A stretch of DNA of 11,825 bases from Eubacteriales Family XIII. Incertae Sedis bacterium (GTDB lineage Bacteria > Bacillota > Clostridia > Peptostreptococcales > Anaerovoracaceae): positions 1-11,825 of the forward strand of contig JAISGB010000183.1 in NCBI GenBank assembly GCA_031263335.1. Direction: 5' to 3'. The position numbers and the translations under genes were made by a program. Under the pieces are notes generated by a model. The model saw nothing but the letters and a program-made list of their open reading frames with translations. It had not been told where the DNA came from and made no database searches. How positions within the stretch are numbered: the first letter of the stretch is position 1; each line of letters begins with the position of its first letter. This document shows positions 6,319 through 11,825 of the stretch, piece by piece.

Positions 6319-6777
6319 TCACTCGATGATCAGTTGCCCTATATCCGTATCGGGTTCCCAATCCCCCGTGGGGATCACCTGCCAAAGCGTCCGGTCGACG
6401 CGGCCGTCCGCGGAGACGGACAGCTCCACCTTGAGCGCCTTCTTGTCGTTTATTTCCACCTCATAGGCGATCACATCGCCCGAATCCCCGGCGCGCACGG
6501 TGTAGCCCGCTTCCCGCAACCTGTCCTGCCAACCCGCGCCGGCTTGCACCTCCGCGTCCGCCTCCGCGACCCTTTCCTCCGCGACGGAATCCGCCTTGTA
6601 GAAATCGCTTGTGGCGGAGGCGGTCTTTTCGGAGAGCGTCAGATCCGCCTTTGCCGTGGTGATGGACAGCGCGGAGAACACGATCAGCACGAGCACGACG
6701 AGGATCGCGATGATCGATGTGACGCCCATCGTGGTGCCGAAGGTTCCCTTTTTTGAAATCGTGTTGTTAGCGGCCAT
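6319..6777 (-). CDS. Pilin-like single-pass membrane protein, unassigned
   Basis: 152 residues. The short polar N terminus ends in SKKG (8-11), followed by TFGTTMG and one hydrophobic helix (about 18-40). A charged helical stretch rich in Ala/Glu/Asp follows (about 42-80), then a C-terminal region with beta-like segments such as VIAYEVEIND and LKVELSVSAD. The layout (short basic leader, hydrophobic helix, extended amphipathic helix, beta domain) is that of a type IV pilin, and KKG could be a prepilin peptidase site, but position +5 is Thr rather than Glu. The start overlaps the stop of the upstream gene by 11 nt, with GGAAG about 10 nt before the ATG, indicating translational coupling. I do not recognise a named family. 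Likely a minor pilin or pilus-associated anchor of this operon (inference). Confidence 0.75.
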   Translation of the reverse strand: MAANNTISKKGTFGTTMGVTSIIAILVVLVLIVFSALSITTAKADLTLSEKTASATSDFYKADSVAEERVAEADAEVQAGAGWQDRLREAGYTVRAGDSGDVIAYEVEINDKKALKVELSVSADGRVDRTLWQVIPTGDWEPDTDIGQLIIE

Positions 6778-7141
6778 AGGCTTTTACTTCCAAACTGTAT
6801 ATGCTGTCGTCGCCCCGATAGACCTCGATGTCGCAGACGGACATGTTGCCCTGCTCGGACGGCGAAAGGATGATCCTGAAATCGGAGTCCCGCTCCGACG
6901 AAACGGTCTCCCAGTCCCTGTCGAAATAGAGCGCGCTCGGTTGCGCGGCGTCTCCGCCCGTGGCCTTGAAGGACTCCGCGACGGATTCGGCCTTGATGAC
7001 GGCCATGGTGAGATCCTCCGAATCCTCGCTGAACTTGTACGCCTTCACGAAGATGGACGTACAGATGGCCGCGGAGACGGTGAACACCAAGATCACCACC
7101 ATCAGCTCAAACAGGAATATTGCGGACTTGGATATCTTCAT
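6767..7141 (-). CDS. Minor pilin-like protein with a Glu+5 signature
   Basis: 124 residues. The N terminus MKISKSAIFLFELMVVILVF matches the class III prepilin pattern: basic leader, cleavage expected between Ala7 and Ile8, Glu12 at position +5 of the mature protein, then a hydrophobic helix to about residue 30. Position -1 is Ala instead of the usual Gly. After the helix come KAYKFSEDSEDLTMAVIKAE (amphipathic alpha1-C) and a short beta-rich tail with SVCDIEVYRGDD. The start codon directly abuts the TAG stop of the preceding gene with AGGAGA 6 nt upstream, and the 3' end overlaps the next gene by 11 nt. By length and context it is probably a minor pilin or pseudopilin of the PilV/GspI size class (inference). 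Needs a prepilin peptidase encoded elsewhere. Confidence 0.8.
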   Translation of the reverse strand: MKISKSAIFLFELMVVILVFTVSAAICTSIFVKAYKFSEDSEDLTMAVIKAESVAESFKATGGDAAQPSALYFDRDWETVSSERDSDFRIILSPSEQGNMSVCDIEVYRGDDSIYSLEVKAYGR

Positions 7142-7606
7142 CTATGTTCTCCTGCTCAGCGTGAGCGAGTCCTCGTTCCCTCCGGCGTTCACGATGGTGA
7201 CGGTCAGCAGATCCCCGTCCTTTTCGATATCCAAGGATTCGAGATCCATGATCCGTTGCCCATCGCCCGGCGACATGGGATCGCCTTTTTTGATGAGCAG
7301 TTCGTACATCTTCCCGTCGTGGGCATAGATCCATGACTCGTAATCCACGCCGTCATATTGTTCCGTAAGCACGAGGGCGGTCGAACCCCCCATGCGCTCG
7401 ACCTCGATTCGCTCTCCGGGGCATTGCCTGACCTTCTCCGCGATGTATACGAGGGATGTGCGCGTGTCGAAGTTCGCCTGCAGCTTGTCGGCGGCGTGGG
7501 AATAGACCTGCGCGCCCATCACCGCGACCAAGAGCGCGGTCATCGCGAATACGCCCAACAGTGTGATTGTAAACATCAGATTTACGACGTGTTTTCTCTT
7601 ACCCAC
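7142..7606 (-). CDS. DUF4860-like single-pass membrane protein
   Basis: 154 residues from a GTG at 7604-7606. The start is chosen because GGGAG lies 7 nt upstream, the codon is only 2 nt after the stop of the preceding gene, and the first residues (V/MGKRKHVVNLMF) give a basic cytoplasmic tip before a hydrophobic helix (about 8-30). The open frame extends to 7849 but that part only mirrors the upstream gene. The extracytoplasmic part contains NFDTRTSLVYIAEKVRQC, VERMGGSTALVLTEQYDG, YESWIYAHDGKMYEL and LDIEKDGDLLTVTIVNAGG, a pseudopilin-like arrangement of helix followed by beta strands. From memory this fits DUF4860, a clostridial family found with pilus genes; that assignment is from pattern recall and not from a search. 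Role unknown; likely a structural component of this pilus module. Confidence 0.75.
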   Translation of the reverse strand: MGKRKHVVNLMFTITLLGVFAMTALLVAVMGAQVYSHAADKLQANFDTRTSLVYIAEKVRQCPGERIEVERMGGSTALVLTEQYDGVDYESWIYAHDGKMYELLIKKGDPMSPGDGQRIMDLESLDIEKDGDLLTVTIVNAGGNEDSLTLSRRT

Positions 7607-7608
7607 CG

Positions 7609-7947
7609 CTATTCTCCCAACGGAAACAACCGGACATTCGGCATGATGTTCTCGGCGATGACCTGATAATAGTAGACATACTTTTCGCGATCCAACGCGA
7701 GGCCGTAATTCTCCTCGAGGTAATCCAAGCCGGGAGGATATCTGCCCTCCAGCGAGTAACACTGGACGGTGGCGCGGACGATCGCCTCCTTCGCGACCTT
7801 CATCTGTTCCTCGTCGTTGCTTGAATCCAAGGAGCCGGCGAGCCACCATATGGCGATCAAGATCGCGATGACGGCCACGATGAAGAAGAACATCTTCACC
7901 CTGCCGCCCGATTGTTTCTCTCTGAATACCCTTGCCATTTCCTTCAA
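7609..7947 (-). CDS. Small pseudopilin-like membrane protein
   Basis: 112 residues from a TTG at 7947; an in-frame ATG at 7938 (109 residues) is equally possible, since neither has a clean ribosome site. A basic stretch (REKQSGGRVK) precedes one transmembrane helix (about 19-38, FFFIVAVIAILIAIWWLAG). The outer part has VAKEAIVRATVQCYSLEGRY and then PPGLDYLEENYGL, resembling the helix and loop of GspG-type pseudopilins (helix, Gly-x-Tyr-Pro, 'LxYLxxxYGL'), and ends NIMPNVRLFPLGE. No prepilin peptidase motif is visible, so it is probably an uncleaved pseudopilin-like protein. It lies 71 nt after pilC and 2 nt before the next gene. Family name not recognised. Confidence 0.75.
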   Translation of the reverse strand: MKEMARVFREKQSGGRVKMFFFIVAVIAILIAIWWLAGSLDSSNDEEQMKVAKEAIVRATVQCYSLEGRYPPGLDYLEENYGLALDREKYVYYYQVIAENIMPNVRLFPLGE

Positions 7948-7957
7948 CCCATCCGCG

Positions 7958-7976
7958 ATCCCGCGTCCGGCGGGAT
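7958..7976. other. GC-rich hairpin between pilC and the next gene
   Basis: ATCCCGC (7958-7964) and GCGGGAT (7970-7976) form a perfect 7-bp stem with a 5-nt loop, in the 71-nt gap after pilC and 10-20 nt upstream of the next start codon. There is no T-run, so it is not a simple terminator. It might stabilise or tune the polycistronic mRNA, or restrict ribosome entry (inference). Confidence 0.35.
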
Positions 7977-8018
7977 TCTCAATTTAAGTGAACGATCGAT
8001 CGCCTCGGCGCCCACGCC

Positions 8019-9062
8019 TCATACGATGGACGACATGACCGCCAGCAACGGCAACATCGCGCTCAGGAGGATCAGACCCACGATCACGCAGAGGACGGCC
8101 ACCATCGTCGGCTCTATGATCGAGATGAGGTTGTCCAACCGCTCATCCACCTGCGTCTCATAGTCCTCCGCGATCCGCTCCATCACGTTGTCCAAGTTGC
8201 CGGATTTGAAGCCGAGGACCAACATGCGGGCTTCCATGCCCGTAAACACCTGCGTTTCCACGACGGATTCGGAGAAGGACGCGCCGGCCTCGATGCGTCC
8301 CTTCAGCTTTTCGACCCGCTTGTGCATGTCGATGTTGTCCATGAGGGGCAGGGTCAGTTCCACGGCCTTGTCCGCGTCCACGCCGCTGGCGAGCATCAAC
8401 GCCATGCCGGAGGCGAATTTGCCGGACGCCATCTTGTGGGACAGCCGCTTGAACATATTTTGGCTCAGGGATGAGAGGGCTTTGCGGCCGCCCTGCGTCA
8501 GGCGCATGATGATGAGCGCTGCCGCGACGACGGCGATGACGATGACGATGACGACGGAATATCTGCTGATGGCGCTGCCGAGCGACATGGCGCCCGCCGC
8601 GAACGGCGACATCTCCCCGCCGAGGGAGGTGAACACTTGGTTGAATATCGGCAACACCTTGATGACCAATATCAGTATGATGGCGATCAGGATGAACAGC
8701 ATGATCGCGGGGTAGGTGACCGCGCTCTGCACGCTCTTCGCGATGTTGTGCTCCCGCGCGTAATACTTGCTCAGGGAGTCAAGCACCTGATCGAGCCGGC
8801 CCGACGTCTCCCCTATCTCTATCATCTGCGTCATGTATACCGGAAAGACGCCCGTGTCTTTCAGCGAGACGGCCAACGGGTTGCCCAATTCCAAGGAGTC
8901 GAAAATCTTCCCGAGCAATGCCTTGGCCGCGGGCGTTTCGGAATCGTCCCGCAGGATCATGATGCTTTCCGACAACGGGATACCCGTTTTGACGGTCAGC
9001 GCGAGTTGCGCCGAAAATGCGGAAAGCTCCTCTGCCGAAAGCAGTTGCTTGTTGTTACTCAT
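8019..9062 (-). CDS. pilC: Type IV pilus / type II secretion inner-membrane platform protein (PilC/GspF family)
   Basis: 347 residues. Two tandem T2SSF domains (about 14-136 and 215-337) each carry the mirrored motif: GETSGRLDQVL at 84-94 and GFKSGNLDNVM at 284-294. Three hydrophobic segments lie at about 118-136, 169-187 and 317-340, the standard topology. The protein forms the membrane platform on which the hexameric ATPase turns to insert or extract pilins. The N terminus is about 50 residues shorter than Gram-negative PilC, as in many Gram-positive versions. The start is supported by GGAGGGAAG a few nt upstream. It is the first gene of a six-gene co-directional operon ending in pilT and has its own promoter candidate at 9122-9150. 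Confidence 0.93.
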   Translation of the reverse strand: MSNNKQLLSAEELSAFSAQLALTVKTGIPLSESIMILRDDSETPAAKALLGKIFDSLELGNPLAVSLKDTGVFPVYMTQMIEIGETSGRLDQVLDSLSKYYAREHNIAKSVQSAVTYPAIMLFILIAIILILVIKVLPIFNQVFTSLGGEMSPFAAGAMSLGSAISRYSVVIVIVIAVVAAALIIMRLTQGGRKALSSLSQNMFKRLSHKMASGKFASGMALMLASGVDADKAVELTLPLMDNIDMHKRVEKLKGRIEAGASFSESVVETQVFTGMEARMLVLGFKSGNLDNVMERIAEDYETQVDERLDNLISIIEPTMVAVLCVIVGLILLSAMLPLLAVMSSIV

Positions 9063-9121
9063 ATCTTCTTCCCTCCGGATTCGGTGTCCCGACCCCTCGG
9101 TCGCGCGTCACCATTTTAACC

Positions 9122-9150
9122 ATTATATAACACACGAATTCTATATACAA
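9122..9150 (-). promoter_or_regulatory. Candidate promoter of the pilC-pilT operon
   Basis: A perfect -10 TATAAT (9122-9127, minus strand) lies in the AT-rich 92-bp gap between the transglutaminase gene and pilC. With a 17-nt spacer the -35 would be TTGTAT (9145-9150), only three of six consensus bases, so the promoter may be weak or activator-dependent. The start point would be near 9115, about 53 nt before the pilC ATG. Confidence 0.5.
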
Positions 9151-9154
9151 ATCA

Positions 9155-10126
9155 TCAATAATCGTACAGCGGATTGTAATTTGTACCGTCTCCTATCACA
9201 TTGGGATCGGCCTTGTCGCCGCTTGCCGCGAAGGTTGGGTCCATGCGCGCCCATTCCCCGCCGTGAAACTCGATCATGCTTGCCACTTCTCCGGTTTCCC
9301 TTGAATATACCCTGATCCACGCGTGGTACGCGGCGCCCGCGTACCCGATGACGAGTCTGCACGGGATGTTCTGGCTTCTGAGCATGGCCGACGTCAGCGA
9401 CGCGTAATCGAAGCAGATGCCCTTTCCCGTACCGAGGGTTTCGTCCACATTGGGTACATACCCGCTCTGCACGGTCGCGGCCTTGTCAAAATCATACGCG
9501 ACGCTGTCGATCACATACAGGAATATCTTTTCCGTGGCGCCCAGATCGCTCTTGGATCCCGCGCAGACTTCCTGCGCCTTGGCCACGGCATCGGATTCGG
9601 GCGCGTAGAATATATATTGGTTGGGTCTCAGGAACGGCGCGAATTCATCCGTGATCTCCGCGGTGATCGTCTGTTTGGCCGCCTGGGCGTACTTGTCTCC
9701 TTCGACATTCGTGAACACGCCCACATCGTAGCTCCCGCTGCCCAATGACAGGGGAAAAGCCTCAAAACCGACATTGGTTCTGAGGTCATAGGTATAAGGT
9801 TCGCTTCCCGGGAAGGTGATCTGCAATTTCACTTTTGGGTTTTCGCCGTCGTACTTTACCATGATATATCCGTCGTTTGCGTGCGAGTAGTCCACCGTGC
9901 CGCCGTTGCCCTCGAAGGTGTTGGCGCCGGGCGCCTCACAGACCAATACCTGTGGGGTATTGTCTCGGTCGGGCGCGTCCGGGTTTTCCTCTACGCTGGA
10001 GCCGCCGCCCCCGATCGCGGACGTCAGGCTGTCTACGGTGTCGCCTATCTTCCCGCAGGACGCGAAAACAAAAACGACGAAGATCGAAATGAAGACAAAA
10101 CCGATTCTGTAAAGCGAAAAACGCAT
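9155..10126 (-). CDS. Transglutaminase-like lipoprotein
   Basis: 323 residues from ATG 10126, chosen because GGAGG lies 7 nt upstream; the frame is open further but without a ribosome site. A hydrophobic signal (residues 8-23) ends in a lipobox FASC with the lipidated Cys at 24, followed by a Gly/Ser/Asp/Glu linker. A beta-rich domain (about 60-160) precedes the transglutaminase core: GKGICFDYASLTSAMLRSQ with Cys238, YHAWIRVY with His268, and WARMDPTFA with Asp296, a complete Cys-His-Asp triad. Such surface proteins may act as cysteine proteases or cross-linking enzymes on envelope proteins; the substrate is unknown. It is upstream of and co-directional with the pilus operon, 92 nt away, and divergent from the VanY-type gene. 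A promoter candidate is at 10160-10187. Confidence 0.9.
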   Translation of the reverse strand: MRFSLYRIGFVFISIFVVFVFASCGKIGDTVDSLTSAIGGGGSSVEENPDAPDRDNTPQVLVCEAPGANTFEGNGGTVDYSHANDGYIMVKYDGENPKVKLQITFPGSEPYTYDLRTNVGFEAFPLSLGSGSYDVGVFTNVEGDKYAQAAKQTITAEITDEFAPFLRPNQYIFYAPESDAVAKAQEVCAGSKSDLGATEKIFLYVIDSVAYDFDKAATVQSGYVPNVDETLGTGKGICFDYASLTSAMLRSQNIPCRLVIGYAGAAYHAWIRVYSRETGEVASMIEFHGGEWARMDPTFAASGDKADPNVIGDGTNYNPLYDY

Positions 10127-10146
10127 CAACATCCCTCCAACTTGTT

Positions 10147-10155
10147 TGCTATAAT
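10147..10155 (+). promoter_or_regulatory. Extended -10 promoter of the VanY-type gene
   Basis: TGCTATAAT is a perfect extended -10 (TGnTATAAT) on the plus strand. No good -35 is seen 17 nt upstream, which is usual for extended -10 promoters. Transcription would start near 10162, about 74 nt before the start codon, and it overlaps the divergent leader of the transglutaminase gene. Confidence 0.5.
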
Positions 10156-10159
10156 TAAT

Positions 10160-10187
10160 AGTATACACGCGGATGTTCGAAAAGCAA
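10160..10187 (-). promoter_or_regulatory. Candidate promoter of the transglutaminase lipoprotein gene
   Basis: On the minus strand TTGCTT (10182-10187) and TATACT (10160-10165) are 16 nt apart. The start point would be near 10153, about 27 nt before the ATG at 10126. It nearly touches the plus-strand promoter at 10147-10155, so the two divergent lipoprotein genes may interfere with each other or be co-regulated. Confidence 0.45.
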
Positions 10188-10235
10188 ATAAAAACTTGGC
10201 GTCGGCCGTCGATCGTGCGGCGGAAAGGAGTTCTG

Positions 10236-11069
10236 ATGAAAAAACCATATGCGAGGGGGCTTTACATGGCGATCCCCGTCCTGCTTGCGGTCGTGATGGC
10301 GCTTGCCGCCTCCTGCTCGCCCGCGGCGGATCCGCCCGAGGAGAACGTGTCCGGGGCCGACGGCGCGGAGGCGGAGACAAAGACGGAGGATACGGATCCC
10401 GCCCCGATCGATTATGAACAATACATCGGAAAAGCATATAAGGTTGATATTGCCCCGTATTTGGATTACATCGCGCCGGCCGATCCCGCCCCCTACCTCG
10501 TCTTGGTCAACAAGACGCATTTGATTGACCGGGATTTTGTACCCGGCGACCTGATCGACGTACGATCCACGCGTCAAGACGGCCGGGCGACGCAGCGGAT
10601 GACGGAAGCCGCGGCAAAAGCGTTGGAAGCGTTCATGGCGGAGGCCGCGGCCGAAGGGATCACGGACGTCACCGTCACGAGCGCCTACCGTTCCTATGAC
10701 GAACAGAACAGTATTTTCAACATGAATGTGGACAATCAGCAGAGCAAATTCGCTTCGCGCGCCGAGGCGGAGGACTATGTCGCCACCTTCTCCGCGCGGC
10801 CCGGGACGAGCGAGCATCAGACGGGGCTTGTCGCGGACATGCACAACCTCCCGAGCGCGGAGCAGTCCTTCGGCGACACCCCCGAGGCGGCTTGGTTGCG
10901 GGAAAACGCCTGTCGCTTCGGTTTTATCCTGCGCTACGTCGCGGAGAAACAGCCGATCACCGGCGTGAGCTATGAACCGTGGCATTTTCGGTTCGTGGGG
11001 CGCGAAGCCGCGACCGAGATGTTCCGCTCGGGTCAATGTTTGGAGGAATATCTGGGAGAGATCGCCTGA
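10236..11069 (+). CDS. VanY-type D-alanyl-D-alanine carboxypeptidase lipoprotein (peptidase M15)
   Basis: 277 residues from ATG 10236, supported by AAAGGAG 5 nt upstream; an upstream in-frame start at 10173 lacks one. A basic start and hydrophobic segment (12-25) end in AASC with the lipid Cys at 27, then an acidic Glu/Asp/Thr-rich linker to about residue 60. The M15B core shows TSAYRSYDEQ (149-158), SEHQTGLVAD (192-201) with zinc ligands His194 and Asp201, and EPWHFRFVG with Glu247 as base and His250 as third ligand. All catalytic residues are present. It should trim the terminal D-Ala from peptidoglycan stem peptides outside the membrane. No vanRS or vanHAX genes are nearby, so this is a housekeeping cell-wall enzyme and not evidence of glycopeptide resistance. 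Confidence 0.93.
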   Translation: MKKPYARGLYMAIPVLLAVVMALAASCSPAADPPEENVSGADGAEAETKTEDTDPAPIDYEQYIGKAYKVDIAPYLDYIAPADPAPYLVLVNKTHLIDRDFVPGDLIDVRSTRQDGRATQRMTEAAAKALEAFMAEAAAEGITDVTVTSAYRSYDEQNSIFNMNVDNQQSKFASRAEAEDYVATFSARPGTSEHQTGLVADMHNLPSAEQSFGDTPEAAWLRENACRFGFILRYVAEKQPITGVSYEPWHFRFVGREAATEMFRSGQCLEEYLGEIA

Positions 11070-11084
11070 TTTGGACATCTTATA

Positions 11085-11113
11085 TTGTTTTTTGGGGCGC
11101 GATCATGTATATT
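11085..11113 (+). promoter_or_regulatory. Candidate promoter of the thiolase gene
   Basis: TTGTTT (11085-11090) and TATATT (11108-11113) are 17 nt apart, with TG immediately before the -10. The start point near 11120 gives a leader of about 100 nt that contains the stem-loop at 11146-11185. It lies 16 nt past the VanY-type stop codon, so the thiolase is probably its own transcription unit. Confidence 0.45.
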
Positions 11114-11145
11114 GAAGTAGGTTAACAAACACCGCGCGTCAATGT

Positions 11146-11185
11146 GCGCCCGGCCTCGTTTTCAACGAAGAGGCGAAGCGGGCGC
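11146..11185 (+). other. Stem-loop in the thiolase leader RNA
   Basis: An outer perfect 7-bp stem GCGCCCG (11146-11152) with CGGGCGC (11179-11185) stacks on an inner stem GCCTC (11153-11157) with GAGGC (11170-11174) and GTT/AAC closing a small loop; 4-nt and 3-nt bulges sit on the 3' side. The structure ends 35 nt before the thiolase start codon. No T-run follows, so it is not a plain terminator. It could influence mRNA stability or translation (inference); no known riboswitch class is recognised. Confidence 0.4.
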
Positions 11186-11220
11186 GGAGGCGCGGCAGGA
11201 AAAGGAAAGTGAGGAACAAA

Positions 11221-11825
11221 ATGAGCAGAGATGTGGTAATCGTCAGCGCAACAAGGACGCCTGTGGGTTCATTCGGCGGGGCATTGAAGGGGATTGCGGC
11301 CGCCGACCTCGGCGCCATCGCCATCAAGGAGGCGGTCAAACGGGCGGGCGTGGAACCCGCGCAGGTCGATGAGGTTCTCTATGGTTGTGTGCTCCAGGGC
11401 GGCTTGGGCCAGAACGTGGCGAGACAGGCGGCCGTAAAAGCCGGGCTTCCGAACGAGGTGCCCGCGATGACGTTGAACAAGGTCTGCGGATCGGGACTGC
11501 GCGCCGTGAGTCTTGCCGCCCAGATCATCAAGGCGGGGGACGCCGATATCGTCGTCGCCGGCGGTACGGAAAACATGAGCCAAGCCGGCTACGTCCTGCC
11601 CAAGGCGCGGTGGGGCGCAAGGATGGGGGACACGCCCCTCATCGACATGATGGTGAATGACGGGTTGACGGATGTATTCAACAATTACCACATGGGCATC
11701 ACTGCCGAAAACATCGCCGAGCAGTGGGGGATCACGCGGGAACAATTGGACGAGTTCGCCGCCAAATCCCAGCAAAAGACGGAAGCGGCCATCAAGGCCG
11801 GAAAGTTCAAGGATGAGATCATCTC
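11221..11825 (+). CDS. thlA: Acetyl-CoA C-acetyltransferase (thiolase), 5' part
   Basis: 201 residues are visible before the right edge; the family is about 390-395 long. The start is supported by GAGG 6 nt upstream and by the family beginning [16 protein letters not shown]. The nucleophile Cys89 lies in [18 protein letters not shown], followed by [24 protein letters not shown] and [20 protein letters not shown], close to clostridial ThlA. The usual GGMENMS reads GGTENMS here. The enzyme joins two acetyl-CoA to acetoacetyl-CoA, or cleaves it, in the cytoplasm, and commonly opens butyrate or acetoacetate pathways. Its closing His and Cys catalytic residues lie beyond the window. Whether it forms an operon with hydroxybutyryl-CoA dehydrogenase or crotonase genes cannot be seen. 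Confidence 0.93.
   Translation, partial: MSRDVVIVSATRTPVGSFGGALKGIAAADLGAIAIKEAVKRAGVEPAQVDEVLYGCVLQGGLGQNVARQAAVKAGLPNEVPAMTLNKVCGSGLRAVSLAAQIIKAGDADIVVAGGTENMSQAGYVLPKARWGARMGDTPLIDMMVNDGLTDVFNNYHMGITAENIAEQWGITREQLDEFAAKSQQKTEAAIKAGKFKDEII

Noticed and set aside
7607..7849. Longer N terminus for the DUF4860-like protein
   Set aside because: The extra 81 codons overlap the preceding gene in another frame and give an Arg-rich soluble stretch ahead of the membrane helix. The GTG at 7606 has a ribosome site and correct spacing.
10236..11069. VanY-like gene as a sign of vancomycin resistance
   Set aside because: There are no vanRS, vanHAX or vanZ genes nearby, and M15 lipoprotein carboxypeptidases of this type are common housekeeping enzymes in Clostridia.
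10155..11078. Minus-strand open frame of 307 codons opposite the VanY-type gene
   Set aside because: The opposite strand encodes an M15 peptidase with full catalytic motifs, signal peptide and ribosome site. The antisense frame has no such support.
1..11825. Mobile elements, CRISPR arrays, tRNA or rRNA genes
   Set aside because: No transposase or integrase domain, no regularly spaced repeats, and no cloverleaf or rRNA-like segment was seen on either strand.

Overview
The window reads as chromosomal DNA of a fairly GC-rich anaerobic Firmicute, most likely a member of the Clostridia. The evidence is the combination of an acyl-CoA dehydrogenase with its own electron-transfer flavoprotein, a ThlA-type thiolase, lipoproteins with Gram-positive style lipoboxes, strong AGGAGG-type ribosome binding sites and a compact PilT/PilC pilus cluster of clostridial type. 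I cannot name the species from sequence alone. No rRNA, tRNA, CRISPR array or transposase was found.

Region 1 (1-4793, all on the minus strand) is an acyl-CoA redox module. A near-consensus sigma-70 promoter (TTGACA, 17 nt, TACAAT) at 4853-4881 drives acyl-CoA dehydrogenase (3639-4793), EtfB (2804-3634), EtfA (1756-2760) and a LysR regulator (842-1744), with gaps of 4, about 43 and 11 nt. After a 206-bp gap carrying a promoter and two short dyads comes the start of a LivK-type branched-chain amino acid/amide ABC transporter binding lipoprotein (635 down to the left edge). The dehydrogenase-EtfB-EtfA order is that of CarCDE-type enoyl-CoA reductase complexes. The dehydrogenase lacks the catalytic glutamate at both positions where this family usually carries it.

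Region 2 (4794-5174) has a small Xre-family helix-turn-helix gene divergent from the dehydrogenase operon. A 27-bp inverted repeat in the shared intergenic space overlaps the dehydrogenase -35 box and may be its operator.

Region 3 (5216-9062, minus strand) is a tightly packed operon of type IV pilus / type II secretion character: PilC/GspF-like membrane platform, a pseudopilin-like small protein, a DUF4860-like membrane protein, a minor-pilin-like protein with a Glu+5 signature, another pilin-like membrane protein, and the PilT-type ATPase. No PilB, prepilin peptidase or PilMNO is present here.

Region 4 (9155-11069) holds two divergently transcribed lipoprotein genes for envelope enzymes: a transglutaminase-like protein with a complete Cys-His-Asp triad and a VanY-type D,D-carboxypeptidase with complete zinc ligands. 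Region 5 (11221 to the right edge) is the start of an acetyl-CoA C-acetyltransferase (thiolase) preceded by a leader that can fold into a long stem-loop.

The thiolase and the dehydrogenase/ETF module point to short-chain acyl-CoA metabolism. The pilus and lipoprotein genes form an unrelated envelope block between them.
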